Positions 1 to 5,138 of a stretch of DNA of 5,138 nt are shown piece by piece. The DNA lies in contig JAURND010000109.1 of the NCBI GenBank assembly GCA_030830425.1, positions 1 to 5,138 of the forward strand, read 5' to 3'. Within the stretch, counting starts at the first letter, position 1, and every line of letters starts with the position of its first letter. Below the pieces are notes generated by a model that searched no databases, was not told the origin of the DNA, and saw only the letters and a list, made by a program, of their open reading frames with translations. The DNA comes from Gammaproteobacteria bacterium. GTDB lineage: Bacteria > Pseudomonadota > Gammaproteobacteria > JAURND01. The position numbers were made by a program, and so were the translations under genes.

Positions 1-84
1 ATCTCTGAAGTGAGACCAAACCAGGGGGTTTTTTAAGGGGGAAGTGTTTTGCTGCCCCCTTAAATTCAAATAGATGATACTGCT
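1..84 (+). repeat. Dispersed repeat copy R1 (left end probably outside the window)
   Basis: Positions 18-70 are identical over 53 bp to 5029-5081 (R4), and similarity continues on both sides, ending in a shared ATACTGCT at 77-84. The core holds a perfect 10-bp inverted repeat, TTTAAGGGGG (32-41) against CCCCCTTAAA (55-64), with a 13-nt loop. A second G5 tract (24-28) could compete for the same C5 tract. There is no transposase and no long open frame of its own, so this looks like a small non-autonomous interspersed element. By comparison with R4 the left end should lie a little upstream of position 1. No U tract follows the stem on either strand, so it is not a standard terminator. Confidence 0.85.
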
Positions 85-226
85 CCCACCTTAAAAATAC
101 TGGCTTCCAAAAAACATGGGGGGAAAGAGAACAAGAAAGCATTTCGCCGAAAATGATATCATGAGTTTCACCGCAATTCTCGTGTTCTTTGCGGGAATTG
201 ACCTATGCAGTAAAGTTTTCCTTCTG
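85..226. other. Non-coding spacer between repeat copies R1 and R2
   Basis: No credible gene is present. A minus-strand open frame (91-327) crosses this stretch and R2, but it is repeat-derived. The short string at 132-153 (CAAGAAAGCA followed by TTCGCCGAAAA) recurs, interrupted by about 20 nt, at 4735-4776, which suggests that pieces of another repeat module lie here. A near-consensus extended -10 (TGATATACT, 225-233) sits at the junction with R2 but lacks a good -35. Confidence 0.5.
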
Positions 227-361
227 ATATACTCATTCAATTTGAAAATGCGGCTTTTTGTGTTTTCGATGTGAAGCAAAATCAGGGAGTTTTTTCGCGA
301 AGCGTCCCGACGAAGGTCGGGATCCATGCTGCCCCCTTAAATTCAAACCGATGATACTGCT
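227..361 (+). repeat. Dispersed repeat copy R2, directly upstream of acnA
   Basis: The right part (GCTGCCCCCTTAAATTCAAA, 328-347, then GATGATACTGCT) matches R1 and R4, and the block at 271-295 resembles their AGGGGGTTTTTT side. The middle differs: it carries a 7-bp GC-rich hairpin, TCCCGAC (305-311) with GTCGGGA (316-322) around a GAAG tetraloop. The left part (ATATACTCATTC onward) has a longer imperfect stem, 236-249 with 262-275, and matches R3. R2 is therefore the fullest version of the family and links the R1/R4 form to the R3 form. It ends 42 bp before the acnA start codon, so it must form much of the acnA promoter or leader region. Confidence 0.8.
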
Positions 362-403
362 GCCGCCACATCCCCCATTCATTTTACTTAATAAAGGACA
401 ACT

Positions 404-3112
404 ATGCGTTTAAACACTTTGAATACCCAAAAAATACTCACGGTTGGCCAACGAAACTACCATTACTACAGTCTTTCAGTAGCCAATCAGGCAGGACTGG
501 GAGATGCAACACGGTTACCTTTTTCGCTGAAGATTTTGTTAGAAAATTTATTGCGCCATGAAGATGGCCATACCGTCACATTGGCGGATATTACCGCACT
601 GTTTGACTGGATGAAACACAAGCGTTCAGATCATGAAATTGCCTATCGCCCAGCGCGCGTGTTGATGCAAGATTTTACAGGTGTTCCTGCTGTCGTAGAC
701 TTAGCCGCAATGCGTGATGCCATGGTGAAGTTAGGTGGTGATCCTCAAAAAATCAATCCCTTAACGCCTGTAGACTTAGTCATCGATCATTCTGTACAGG
801 TAGATCAATTTGGCGATCCTAGCGCATTTTCAGAAAATGTACGCCAAGAAATGGCTCGTAACCTAGAGCGCTATGCTTTTTTACGCTGGGGACAACAAGC
901 GTTTAAACATTTTCGAGTAGTACCACCAGGAACAGGCATTTGCCATCAAGTAAACCTAGAATATCTGGCAAAAACCATTTGGTCACAAGAAACAGATGGT
1001 GAACATTATGCTTATCCAGATACCTTGGTTGGCACTGACAGCCACACTACGATGATCAATGGATTAGGCGTGCTAGGATGGGGTGTCGGCGGCATAGAAG
1101 CAGAAGCGGTAATGCTGGGACAACCTATCAGTATGCTGATTCCCGAGGTGATTGGCGTAAAGCTGACAGGAAAACTCAGAGAAGGTATGACAGCCACCGA
1201 TCTAGTATTAACCATCACTCAAATACTCAGAGCCAAAGGCGTGGTGGGTAAATTTGTAGAATTTTACGGGGATGGATTAGAAAATCTTGCTTTGCCAGCA
1301 CGCGCAACCATCGCTAATATGGCACCCGAATATGGTGCAACTTGCGGATTTTTTCCCATTGATACGCAAACCTTAGATTATCTACGGTTAACCGGTCGAG
1401 ATGAACCAACCATTGCCTTGGTAGAAAGTTATGCGAAAATTCAAGGCATGTGGCGACACAATAACATGCCAGAACCAGTATTTACTGATGTAATAACGTT
1501 GGACTTGTCTAGCATTGAGCCCAGCTTAGCGGGCCCAAAACGTCCTCAAGATCGCGTATTACTCAATGAAGTCATGCAAGTCTTTGACCAGACATTCCTA
1601 AAAGCCCATGAAACTGCACTCCCTCAAACAGATTCAGCAAAAGCTAATGCAGCAATGTCGAATGAGGGCGGCCACGCCCCTAAAGTCTCAACATTAATGG
1701 ATATAGAGGACGGTATGGTGGTGATCGCTGCCATCACTAGCTGCACCAACACCTCAAACCCCCATGTACTGATGGCTGCAGGGTTATTAGCAAAAAAAGC
1801 ACTGGCCAAAGGACTACGCACGAAACCCTGGGTAAAAACTTCATTGGCACCAGGCTCTAAAGTGGTCACTGATTATCTAGAAACAACGGGGTTGCAATCT
1901 TACCTCAACCAACTGGGATTCAATCTGGTCGGCTATGGCTGCACAACTTGCATTGGTAATTCTGGTCCATTACCAGATGACATACAACAAACAATCACCG
2001 AAAATAATTTAGTCGTTTGCTCAATATTATCAGGTAACCGTAACTTTGAAGGACGCATCCATCCCGCTATTAAAGCAAACTGGTTGGCCTCTCCGCCTCT
2101 AGTCGTTGCATTTGCATTGGCTGGTACGATACGCATTAATTTAAACACGGAACCCTTAGGACAAGACCTGCAGGGACATCCAGTATTCCTAAAAGATATT
2201 TGGCCGTCCGATGCAGAAATTGATATTGAAGTCGCTAAAATCACTAACAGCATGTTCAATCAAGAATATGCCGATGTATTTACAGGCGATGAGGCATGGC
2301 AACAAATTGATACTGGAACAGGCAACACCTACCAGTGGAACCCTAAATCAACTTACGTGCAAAATCCCCCTTATTTCAAAGATCTCCCCTTAAAACCAGC
2401 ACCATTAACTGACATTCATGGCGCCCATATTTTAGCAATGCTAGGCGACAGCATAACCACCGATCATATTTCGCCCGCGGGAAATATCAAAGAAGCGAGT
2501 CCAGCCGGTCAATACCTTCAATCACATCAAGTCGCTACCGCTGATTTTAATGCCTATGGCGCAAGACGTGGTAACCATGAAGTCATGATGCGCGGCACCT
2601 TTGCTAATATTAGAATTCGAAATGAAATGGTGCCCAACATTGAAGGCGGCGTCACCCGTTTTTTACCGACGGGAGAGATCATGTCTATTTATGATGCAGC
2701 GATGCGTTATGCTGCACAACACACACCACTGATTATTGTGGCTGGCCAAGAATATGGCAGCGGATCTTCTCGTGATTGGGCTGCTAAAGGTCCTTGTCTA
2801 CTAGGTGTAAAAGTGGTGATTGCCGAAAGTTTTGAGCGCATTCATCGCTCTAATTTAGTTGGGATGGGTATTTTGCCGCTACAATTTAAAGCAGGCACAT
2901 CTAGAAAAACATACCAGCTAGATGGCAGTGAAATTATCAGCATCGCAAACCTGGCGCAATTAACACCTGGCGCAGAAGCAGCTGTACTGATAACTCGCGC
3001 TTCAGGCAAAGTAGAAAAAATCATAACCACCTGCCGCATTGATACACAAAACGAGTGGGATTATTTTAACCATGGCGGAATTTTACCGTACGTATTACGG
3101 AATTTACTGTAA
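404..3112 (+). CDS. acnA: Aconitate hydratase, AcnA/IRP1-type monomeric aconitase
   Basis: This enzyme interconverts citrate and isocitrate through cis-aconitate in the TCA cycle, in the cytoplasm, using a [4Fe-4S] cluster. The protein has 902 residues against 891 in E. coli AcnA. Visible signatures are the DSH motif (212-214), GPKRPQDR (377-384), SCTNTSNP with cluster ligand Cys447, and CTTC with ligands Cys513 and Cys516. The 66- and 3-residue cysteine spacing equals that of E. coli AcnA (435/501/504). [13 protein letters not shown] starts at 681 and begins the C-terminal swivel domain. GSGSSRD (785-791) contains Ser788, which should correspond to the catalytic base Ser642 of mitochondrial aconitase. 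All key residues are present and the frame is intact. The start is supported by AAAGGA (393-398), 5 nt before ATG, and by a family-like N terminus. The gene is monocistronic: R2 lies upstream and a strong terminator downstream. Apo-aconitases of this class can bind mRNA, but nothing here tests that. Confidence 0.98.
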   Translation: MRLNTLNTQKILTVGQRNYHYYSLSVANQAGLGDATRLPFSLKILLENLLRHEDGHTVTLADITALFDWMKHKRSDHEIAYRPARVLMQDFTGVPAVVDLAAMRDAMVKLGGDPQKINPLTPVDLVIDHSVQVDQFGDPSAFSENVRQEMARNLERYAFLRWGQQAFKHFRVVPPGTGICHQVNLEYLAKTIWSQETDGEHYAYPDTLVGTDSHTTMINGLGVLGWGVGGIEAEAVMLGQPISMLIPEVIGVKLTGKLREGMTATDLVLTITQILRAKGVVGKFVEFYGDGLENLALPARATIANMAPEYGATCGFFPIDTQTLDYLRLTGRDEPTIALVESYAKIQGMWRHNNMPEPVFTDVITLDLSSIEPSLAGPKRPQDRVLLNEVMQVFDQTFLKAHETALPQTDSAKANAAMSNEGGHAPKVSTLMDIEDGMVVIAAITSCTNTSNPHVLMAAGLLAKKALAKGLRTKPWVKTSLAPGSKVVTDYLETTGLQSYLNQLGFNLVGYGCTTCIGNSGPLPDDIQQTITENNLVVCSILSGNRNFEGRIHPAIKANWLASPPLVVAFALAGTIRINLNTEPLGQDLQGHPVFLKDIWPSDAEIDIEVAKITNSMFNQEYADVFTGDEAWQQIDTGTGNTYQWNPKSTYVQNPPYFKDLPLKPAPLTDIHGAHILAMLGDSITTDHISPAGNIKEASPAGQYLQSHQVATADFNAYGARRGNHEVMMRGTFANIRIRNEMVPNIEGGVTRFLPTGEIMSIYDAAMRYAAQHTPLIIVAGQEYGSGSSRDWAAKGPCLLGVKVVIAESFERIHRSNLVGMGILPLQFKAGTSRKTYQLDGSEIISIANLAQLTPGAEAAVLITRASGKVEKIITTCRIDTQNEWDYFNHGGILPYVLRNLL

Positions 3113-3158
3113 TTTTCTTGATCAAATCCCCGTAGCTTGACTGCCGGATAGCATATTT

Positions 3159-3202
3159 CTAGCAAGAATTACTCCCATCTGAGCAATTCTTGCTAGCTTT
3201 TT
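3159..3202 (+). terminator. Rho-independent terminator of acnA
   Basis: A perfect 12-bp stem pairs CTAGCAAGAATT (3159-3170) with AATTCTTGCTAG (3185-3196). An inner CTC/GAG pairing shortens the 14-nt loop. The stem is followed by C and five Ts (3198-3202). It lies 46 bp after the acnA stop codon and separates acnA from the ribosomal protein genes. Confidence 0.9.
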
Positions 3203-3245
3203 AAAAAGCGCCTAAAAAAAAGATTTCTTGTAAAAATCGCTCATC

Positions 3246-3281
3246 ACAACCCTCATTGCTGACAACAGTAATGGGGGTTGT
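3246..3281. other. Long hairpin of unknown role, acnA-rplM spacer
   Basis: A 16-bp stem pairs 3246-3261 with 3266-3281 around an ACAA tetraloop, with two G-U wobbles if read as + strand RNA. An alternative 7-bp stem, TGACAAC (3260-3266) with GTTGTCA (3277-3283), is mutually exclusive with it. No U tract follows on either strand, so it is not an ordinary terminator. It lies upstream of the best rplM promoter, so a role as rplM leader RNA is not favoured unless an earlier promoter exists. Confidence 0.6.
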
Positions 3282-3305
3282 CAGGGGAGAAGATGCGCAG
3301 CTCTC

Positions 3306-3359
3306 TTGCCTGGTTAGCAAGCGAAAACTTATTTTTTGCTTGCGCTATCAATCAGGCAA
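3306..3359. other. Two-part long hairpin of unknown role, upstream of rplM
   Basis: An outer stem of 10 pairs (TTGCCTGGTT, 3306-3315, with AATCAGGCAA, 3350-3359; one G-U) encloses an inner stem of 11 pairs (3317-3327 with 3333-3343; one G-U) and a 5-nt loop. No T run follows. It could be a repeat remnant, part of an upstream-initiated leader or untranslated RNA, or a DNA-level cruciform. I recognise no known RNA family. Confidence 0.55.
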
Positions 3360-3407
3360 TCATTATCCGCATTTTTGACAGAAATTACTGAGAGTTGCTG
3401 CTACCAC

Positions 3408-3435
3408 TTGTGTTTCCGAATAGATTTGATAGAAT
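3408..3435 (+). promoter_or_regulatory. Candidate promoter of rplM
   Basis: TTGTGT (3408-3413) is followed after 16 bp by TAGAAT (3430-3435), one mismatch from the -10 consensus and preceded by TGA, giving an extended -10. Transcription would start near 3442, leaving a leader of about 34 nt before the rplM ATG. This fits a housekeeping sigma-70 type promoter. It is a pattern match only. Confidence 0.5.
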
Positions 3436-3475
3436 CAATCTTCTTATTGCTTAAATATTTATCGGAGTTGTTGTT

Positions 3476-3895
3476 ATGGGAACTTTTAGCGCCAACCAGT
3501 CTAATATAAAAAATGACTGGCATTTAATTGATGCCACAGGTAAAACACTAGGGCGTTTATCCACTGATATTGCTAACCGATTGCGCGGCAAACACAAATG
3601 CACTTTTACGCCACACATGGACACAGGTGACTATATCGTAGTCATCAATACTGAAAAACTGCATGTGACCGGTAATAAAGCGCATGACAAAATTTATTAT
3701 CACTCCACCAGCCGCCCAGGTAGCTTAAAAGCTATTCGCTTTGAAGATTTGATGGCTAAAAATCCGATTATCGCACTAGAAAAAGCGGTAAGAGGCATGT
3801 TACCCAAAGGCCCACTAGGCAGAAAAATATTCAAAAAATTAAAAGCGTATGCAGGCCCAACGCATCCACATATTGCTCAAATTCCTAAAGAGTAA
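3476..3895 (+). CDS. rplM: 50S ribosomal protein L13
   Basis: L13 is an early-assembling large-subunit protein that binds 23S rRNA. The product has 139 residues against 142 in E. coli and aligns over its full length. Conserved stretches are [10 protein letters not shown] (19-28), RLRGKHK (35-41), [10 protein letters not shown] (45-54), VTGNK (64-68), YYH (74-76) and [10 protein letters not shown] (107-116). The start is supported by GGAG (3464-3467), 8 nt before ATG, and by the match to the E. coli N terminus. It is the first gene of the usual rplM-rpsI pair, with its own candidate promoter at 3408-3435. In E. coli the operon is feedback-controlled by L13 through the rplM leader; whether that holds here cannot be seen. 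The stop codon lies inside a perfect 12-bp palindrome (3892-3903), and no terminator follows. Confidence 0.98.
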   Translation: MGTFSANQSNIKNDWHLIDATGKTLGRLSTDIANRLRGKHKCTFTPHMDTGDYIVVINTEKLHVTGNKAHDKIYYHSTSRPGSLKAIRFEDLMAKNPIIALEKAVRGMLPKGPLGRKIFKKLKAYAGPTHPHIAQIPKE

Positions 3896-4145
3896 GCGCT
3901 TACAAAACTAGTCATTTCGACCCCCCATTTAAAGAAGCTAAAATAAAGGGTTTATACTGAAAGTTAATCGTAGCAAATCCCTCCCCATTTCTGATGGCTA
4001 TATTTGGGATTGCTAAGGAAGAAAATGCTGATTCTTTCCCCTTAGCCGCGCGTATGGACTTCTCCAAGCGACGCGTTAAAATTAAAGAAGCAAGTTCCGC
4101 GTTTTAAGCGGAAACTAATGTTAAAAAACCGATTGAGGAATAACT
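3896..4145 (+). other. Unusually long rplM-rpsI spacer with secondary structure
   Basis: These 250 bp replace what is normally a gap of a few tens of bases. No terminator with a U tract is visible, so read-through from rplM is likely. Contents: a TATACT (3953-3958) that could be a -10 for rpsI but has no convincing -35; a hairpin pairing TAGCAA-A-TCCC (3971-3981) with GGGATTGCTA (4006-4015) and nesting CCAT/ATGG (3985-3988, 3994-3997); a 37-codon open frame (3994-4107) with no ribosome-binding site; and a small stem TTCCGC/GCGGAA (4095-4113). The last 11 bases before rpsI hold its ribosome-binding site. Confidence 0.7.
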
Positions 4146-4595
4146 ATGGCTGTTGTCGAAAAACAATATGGCACAGGTCGAAGAAAAACAGCAACCGCTC
4201 GTGTTTTTCTAGCCCGTGGACAGGGAAAAATTACCATCAACAAACGTTCTTTAGAGACTTATTTTGGTCGCCAAACCGCTAGAATGATTGTGCTTCAACC
4301 ATTAGTGACCCTGAATATTACCCAAGACTTTGATCTGAACATCACTGTTCGCGGTGGCGGCCCAAGCGGACAGGCTGGTGCCATTAGACATGGTATTGCC
4401 AGAGCTTTGGTAAGATACGACGAGCAAGACTATGAAGTCAGTAATGATGTCGATGCTTCTGCTAAAACAGGCATCAACGGATGGCGCGGTCTTTTGCGTA
4501 AAGCCGGATTCTTAACTCGTGACTCTCGTGTGGTTGAGCGTAAGAAAATTGGTTTACACAAAGCACGTAAGGCTCCGCAATACTCCAAACGATAA
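4146..4595 (+). CDS. rpsI: 30S ribosomal protein S9 with an internal insertion
   Basis: S9 sits in the head of the small subunit; its C-terminal tail reaches the P-site tRNA. Family hallmarks are YGTGRRK (8-14), ARV, GKITIN, YFGR (39-42), [15 protein letters not shown] (70-84), LRKAGF (117-122), TRD, VERKK and the terminal PQYSKR. GAGGA (4135-4139) lies 6 nt before ATG and fixes the start. The protein has 149 residues against 130 in E. coli. The excess is almost all in one place: between YDE (91-93) and LRKAGF there are 23 residues where E. coli has five (SLRSE), a net gain of about 18. The insert is acidic and polar with one Trp, keeps the frame, and leaves the rRNA- and tRNA-contacting parts untouched. 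It is probably co-transcribed with rplM. Confidence 0.97.
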   Translation: MAVVEKQYGTGRRKTATARVFLARGQGKITINKRSLETYFGRQTARMIVLQPLVTLNITQDFDLNITVRGGGPSGQAGAIRHGIARALVRYDEQDYEVSNDVDASAKTGINGWRGLLRKAGFLTRDSRVVERKKIGLHKARKAPQYSKR

Positions 4596-4596
4596 A

Positions 4597-4719
4597 ATAT
4601 ACTTATTCAAACTGAAAATACAGCTTTTTGCATTTTCAGTTTGAAACTAAGCTAGCATTTTTTACGAATCGTCGCGACAAAGACCGAGACAAAAATCCAT
4701 TTTCCCCTTAAAAATTCCC
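4597..4719 (+). repeat. Diverged dispersed repeat copy R3, directly after rpsI
   Basis: R3 aligns from end to end with R2 (227-361). It shares the ATATACT-YATTCAA left end, the TGAAAAT hairpin with a GCTTTTTG loop, the T6-rich block (4658-4663), a GTCGCGAC...GACCGAGAC version of the central hairpin (4671-4690), ATCCAT, and a CCCCTTAAA right end. Several substitutions and small indels make it an older copy. It begins two bases after the rpsI stop codon, so it forms the 3' untranslated region of the operon. The exact right end is uncertain. Confidence 0.65.
4606..4645 (+). other. Perfect 14-bp hairpin after rpsI, possible 3'-end structure
   Basis: TTCAAACTGAAAAT (4606-4619) pairs perfectly with ATTTTCAGTTTGAA (4632-4645), leaving a 12-nt loop that can form two more G-C pairs. 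It begins 10 nt after the rpsI stop codon and is the left hairpin of repeat R3. The nearest T run (4658-4663) is 12 nt beyond the stem, so it is not a textbook terminator, but it could protect or define the mRNA 3' end. Confidence 0.6.
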
Positions 4720-4843
4720 TGTTTTTTCTCACCTCAAGAAAGCAGACTCCACGTTTTTAGCGAAATTCGCCGAAAAACCTAGCAGTTCCCGCCCTGCATT
4801 TAACTTTTTTGGTAAAAATTATCAAAAGCCCTCTTTCCCACCT
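4720..4843. other. Non-coding spacer before the tRNA gene
   Basis: No gene is visible. CAAGAAAGCA (4735-4744) and ATTCGCCGAAAA (4765-4776) echo 132-153, and the sequence between them (ACTCCACGTTTTTAGCG, 4746-4762) resembles 4094-4110 in the rplM-rpsI gap, suggesting scattered pieces of a further repeat module. The AT-rich stretch 4798-4830 should hold the tRNA promoter, but I could not pick a convincing -35/-10 pair. Confidence 0.4.
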
Positions 4844-4917
4844 TGGGGGATCGTCTAGTGGTAGGACTACGGACTCTGACTCCGTTAACCTAGGTTCGAA
4901 TCCTAGTCCCCCAGCCA
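4844..4917 (+). tRNA. tRNA-Gln, anticodon CUG
   Basis: A complete cloverleaf can be drawn. The acceptor stem pairs TGGGGGA (4844-4850) with TCCCCCA (4907-4913). The D arm is 4853-4867. The anticodon stem ACGGA/TCCGT (4869-4873, 4881-4885) encloses the loop CTCTGAC with anticodon CTG at 4876-4878. The variable loop is TAAC, and the T arm CTAGG/CCTAG (4890-4894, 4902-4906) holds a TTCGAAT loop. The discriminator is G4914 and CCA is encoded (4915-4917). The mismatch-prone U1-A72 pair, G73 and the CUG anticodon agree with bacterial tRNA-Gln and resemble E. coli glnV. It reads CAG codons. It stands alone, with no neighbouring tRNA in the window. Confidence 0.96.
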
Positions 4918-4999
4918 TATTTAAACCCTAGCGCTGCTTCGTTATCAGCGAATCAGAAATCCCATCGCTTATACACACAATACCAGTAAAGAGTGGCAT

Positions 5000-5095
5000 A
5001 TATACTCGTTCTCCCTGAAAGTGAGACAAAACCAGGGGGTTTTTTAAGGGGGAAGTGTTTTGCTGCCCCCTTAAATTCAAACAGTTTATACTGCT
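5000..5095 (+). repeat. Dispersed repeat copy R4
   Basis: Positions 5029-5081 are identical to 18-70 (R1). The flanks are similar: TGAAAGTGAGAC on the left, TATACTGCT on the right. The left end ATATACTCGTTC (5000-5011) matches the left end of R2 (227-238), but R4 lacks R2's long left stem, being shorter by about 35 bp there. It has the same 10-bp G5/C5 stem as R1. It begins 82 bp after the tRNA-Gln gene and lies in the same orientation as R1-R3. The remaining bases, 5096-5138, show no feature. Confidence 0.85.
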
Positions 5096-5138
5096 CGCAT
5101 CAAAAAAACAGATACATTAAAATTCTCACATTCAAGTA

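Noticed and set aside
32..64. R1 (and R4) G5/C5 stem as an intrinsic terminator
   Set aside because: The T run precedes rather than follows the stem on the + strand, and on the minus strand the stem is followed by A-rich sequence.
91..327. Minus-strand 78-codon open frame with an SD-like AAGGGGG before its ATG
   Set aside because: Its first third is simply R2 read backwards (the DPDLRRDAS part is the GTCCCGAC hairpin, LNEYI the left end), and the SD-like string is the repeat's own G5 tract. The rest is low-complexity hydrophobic sequence with no recognisable domain. Repeat-derived open frame, not a gene.
1012..3039. Antisense open frames inside acnA (1012-1218, 1624-1869, 1933-2259, 2842-3039) and a shifted + frame (2211-2393)
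   Set aside because: All lie wholly within the intact acnA frame, have no recognisable protein features and are explained as shadows of its codon usage.
3375..3380. Perfect -35 box TTGACA upstream of rplM
   Set aside because: At 16-18 bp downstream the sequence (CTGCTA/TGCTAC region, 3397-3404) is a poor -10. The TGATAGAAT site further on is a better promoter. A weak second start is not excluded.
4900..5095. tRNA 3' end as a phage or island attachment site
   Set aside because: No second copy of the tRNA 3' segment and no integrase are visible in the window; R4 shares no sequence with the tRNA.
1..5138. CRISPR array
   Set aside because: The repeats are four irregularly spaced copies of 80-135 bp with internal hairpins, not short repeats with uniform spacers, and no cas-like gene is present.

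Overview
This is an AT-leaning gammaproteobacterial chromosome segment. The aconitase (AcnA type), L13 and S9 proteins all align readily to their gammaproteobacterial relatives. Dispersed non-coding repeats and long spacers suggest a Legionellales/Coxiellaceae-like bacterium, perhaps host-associated. That placement is inference from protein flavour and genome texture; I cannot name the species.

Layout, all genes on the + strand. Positions 1-403 carry no credible gene; they hold two copies (R1, R2) of a dispersed repeat with hairpin-forming cores. acnA (404-3112) encodes a complete 902-residue monomeric aconitase and is closed by a strong intrinsic terminator. A 363-bp spacer follows with two further long hairpins and a promoter. 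Next come rplM (L13, 3476-3895), an unusually long 250-bp gap, and rpsI (S9, 4146-4595). A diverged repeat copy (R3) begins two bases after the rpsI stop. A tRNA-Gln(CUG) gene lies at 4844-4917, and a fourth repeat copy (R4, 5000-5095) shares an exact 53-bp core with R1.

Functionally this is housekeeping: a TCA-cycle enzyme, the conserved L13/S9 pair and a glutamine tRNA. acnA is a separate transcription unit from rplM-rpsI. The rplM-rpsI pair is probably still co-transcribed, because no terminator is visible between them, but the gap may hold an internal promoter or RNA structure.

The points worth a second look are an in-frame insertion of about 18 residues in S9, the expanded rplM-rpsI spacer, the modular repeat family (four copies in 5 kb, all in the same orientation) and the hairpin-rich spacer before rplM. 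I found no defence system, mobile-element transposase, CRISPR array or other clearly new multi-gene system here.
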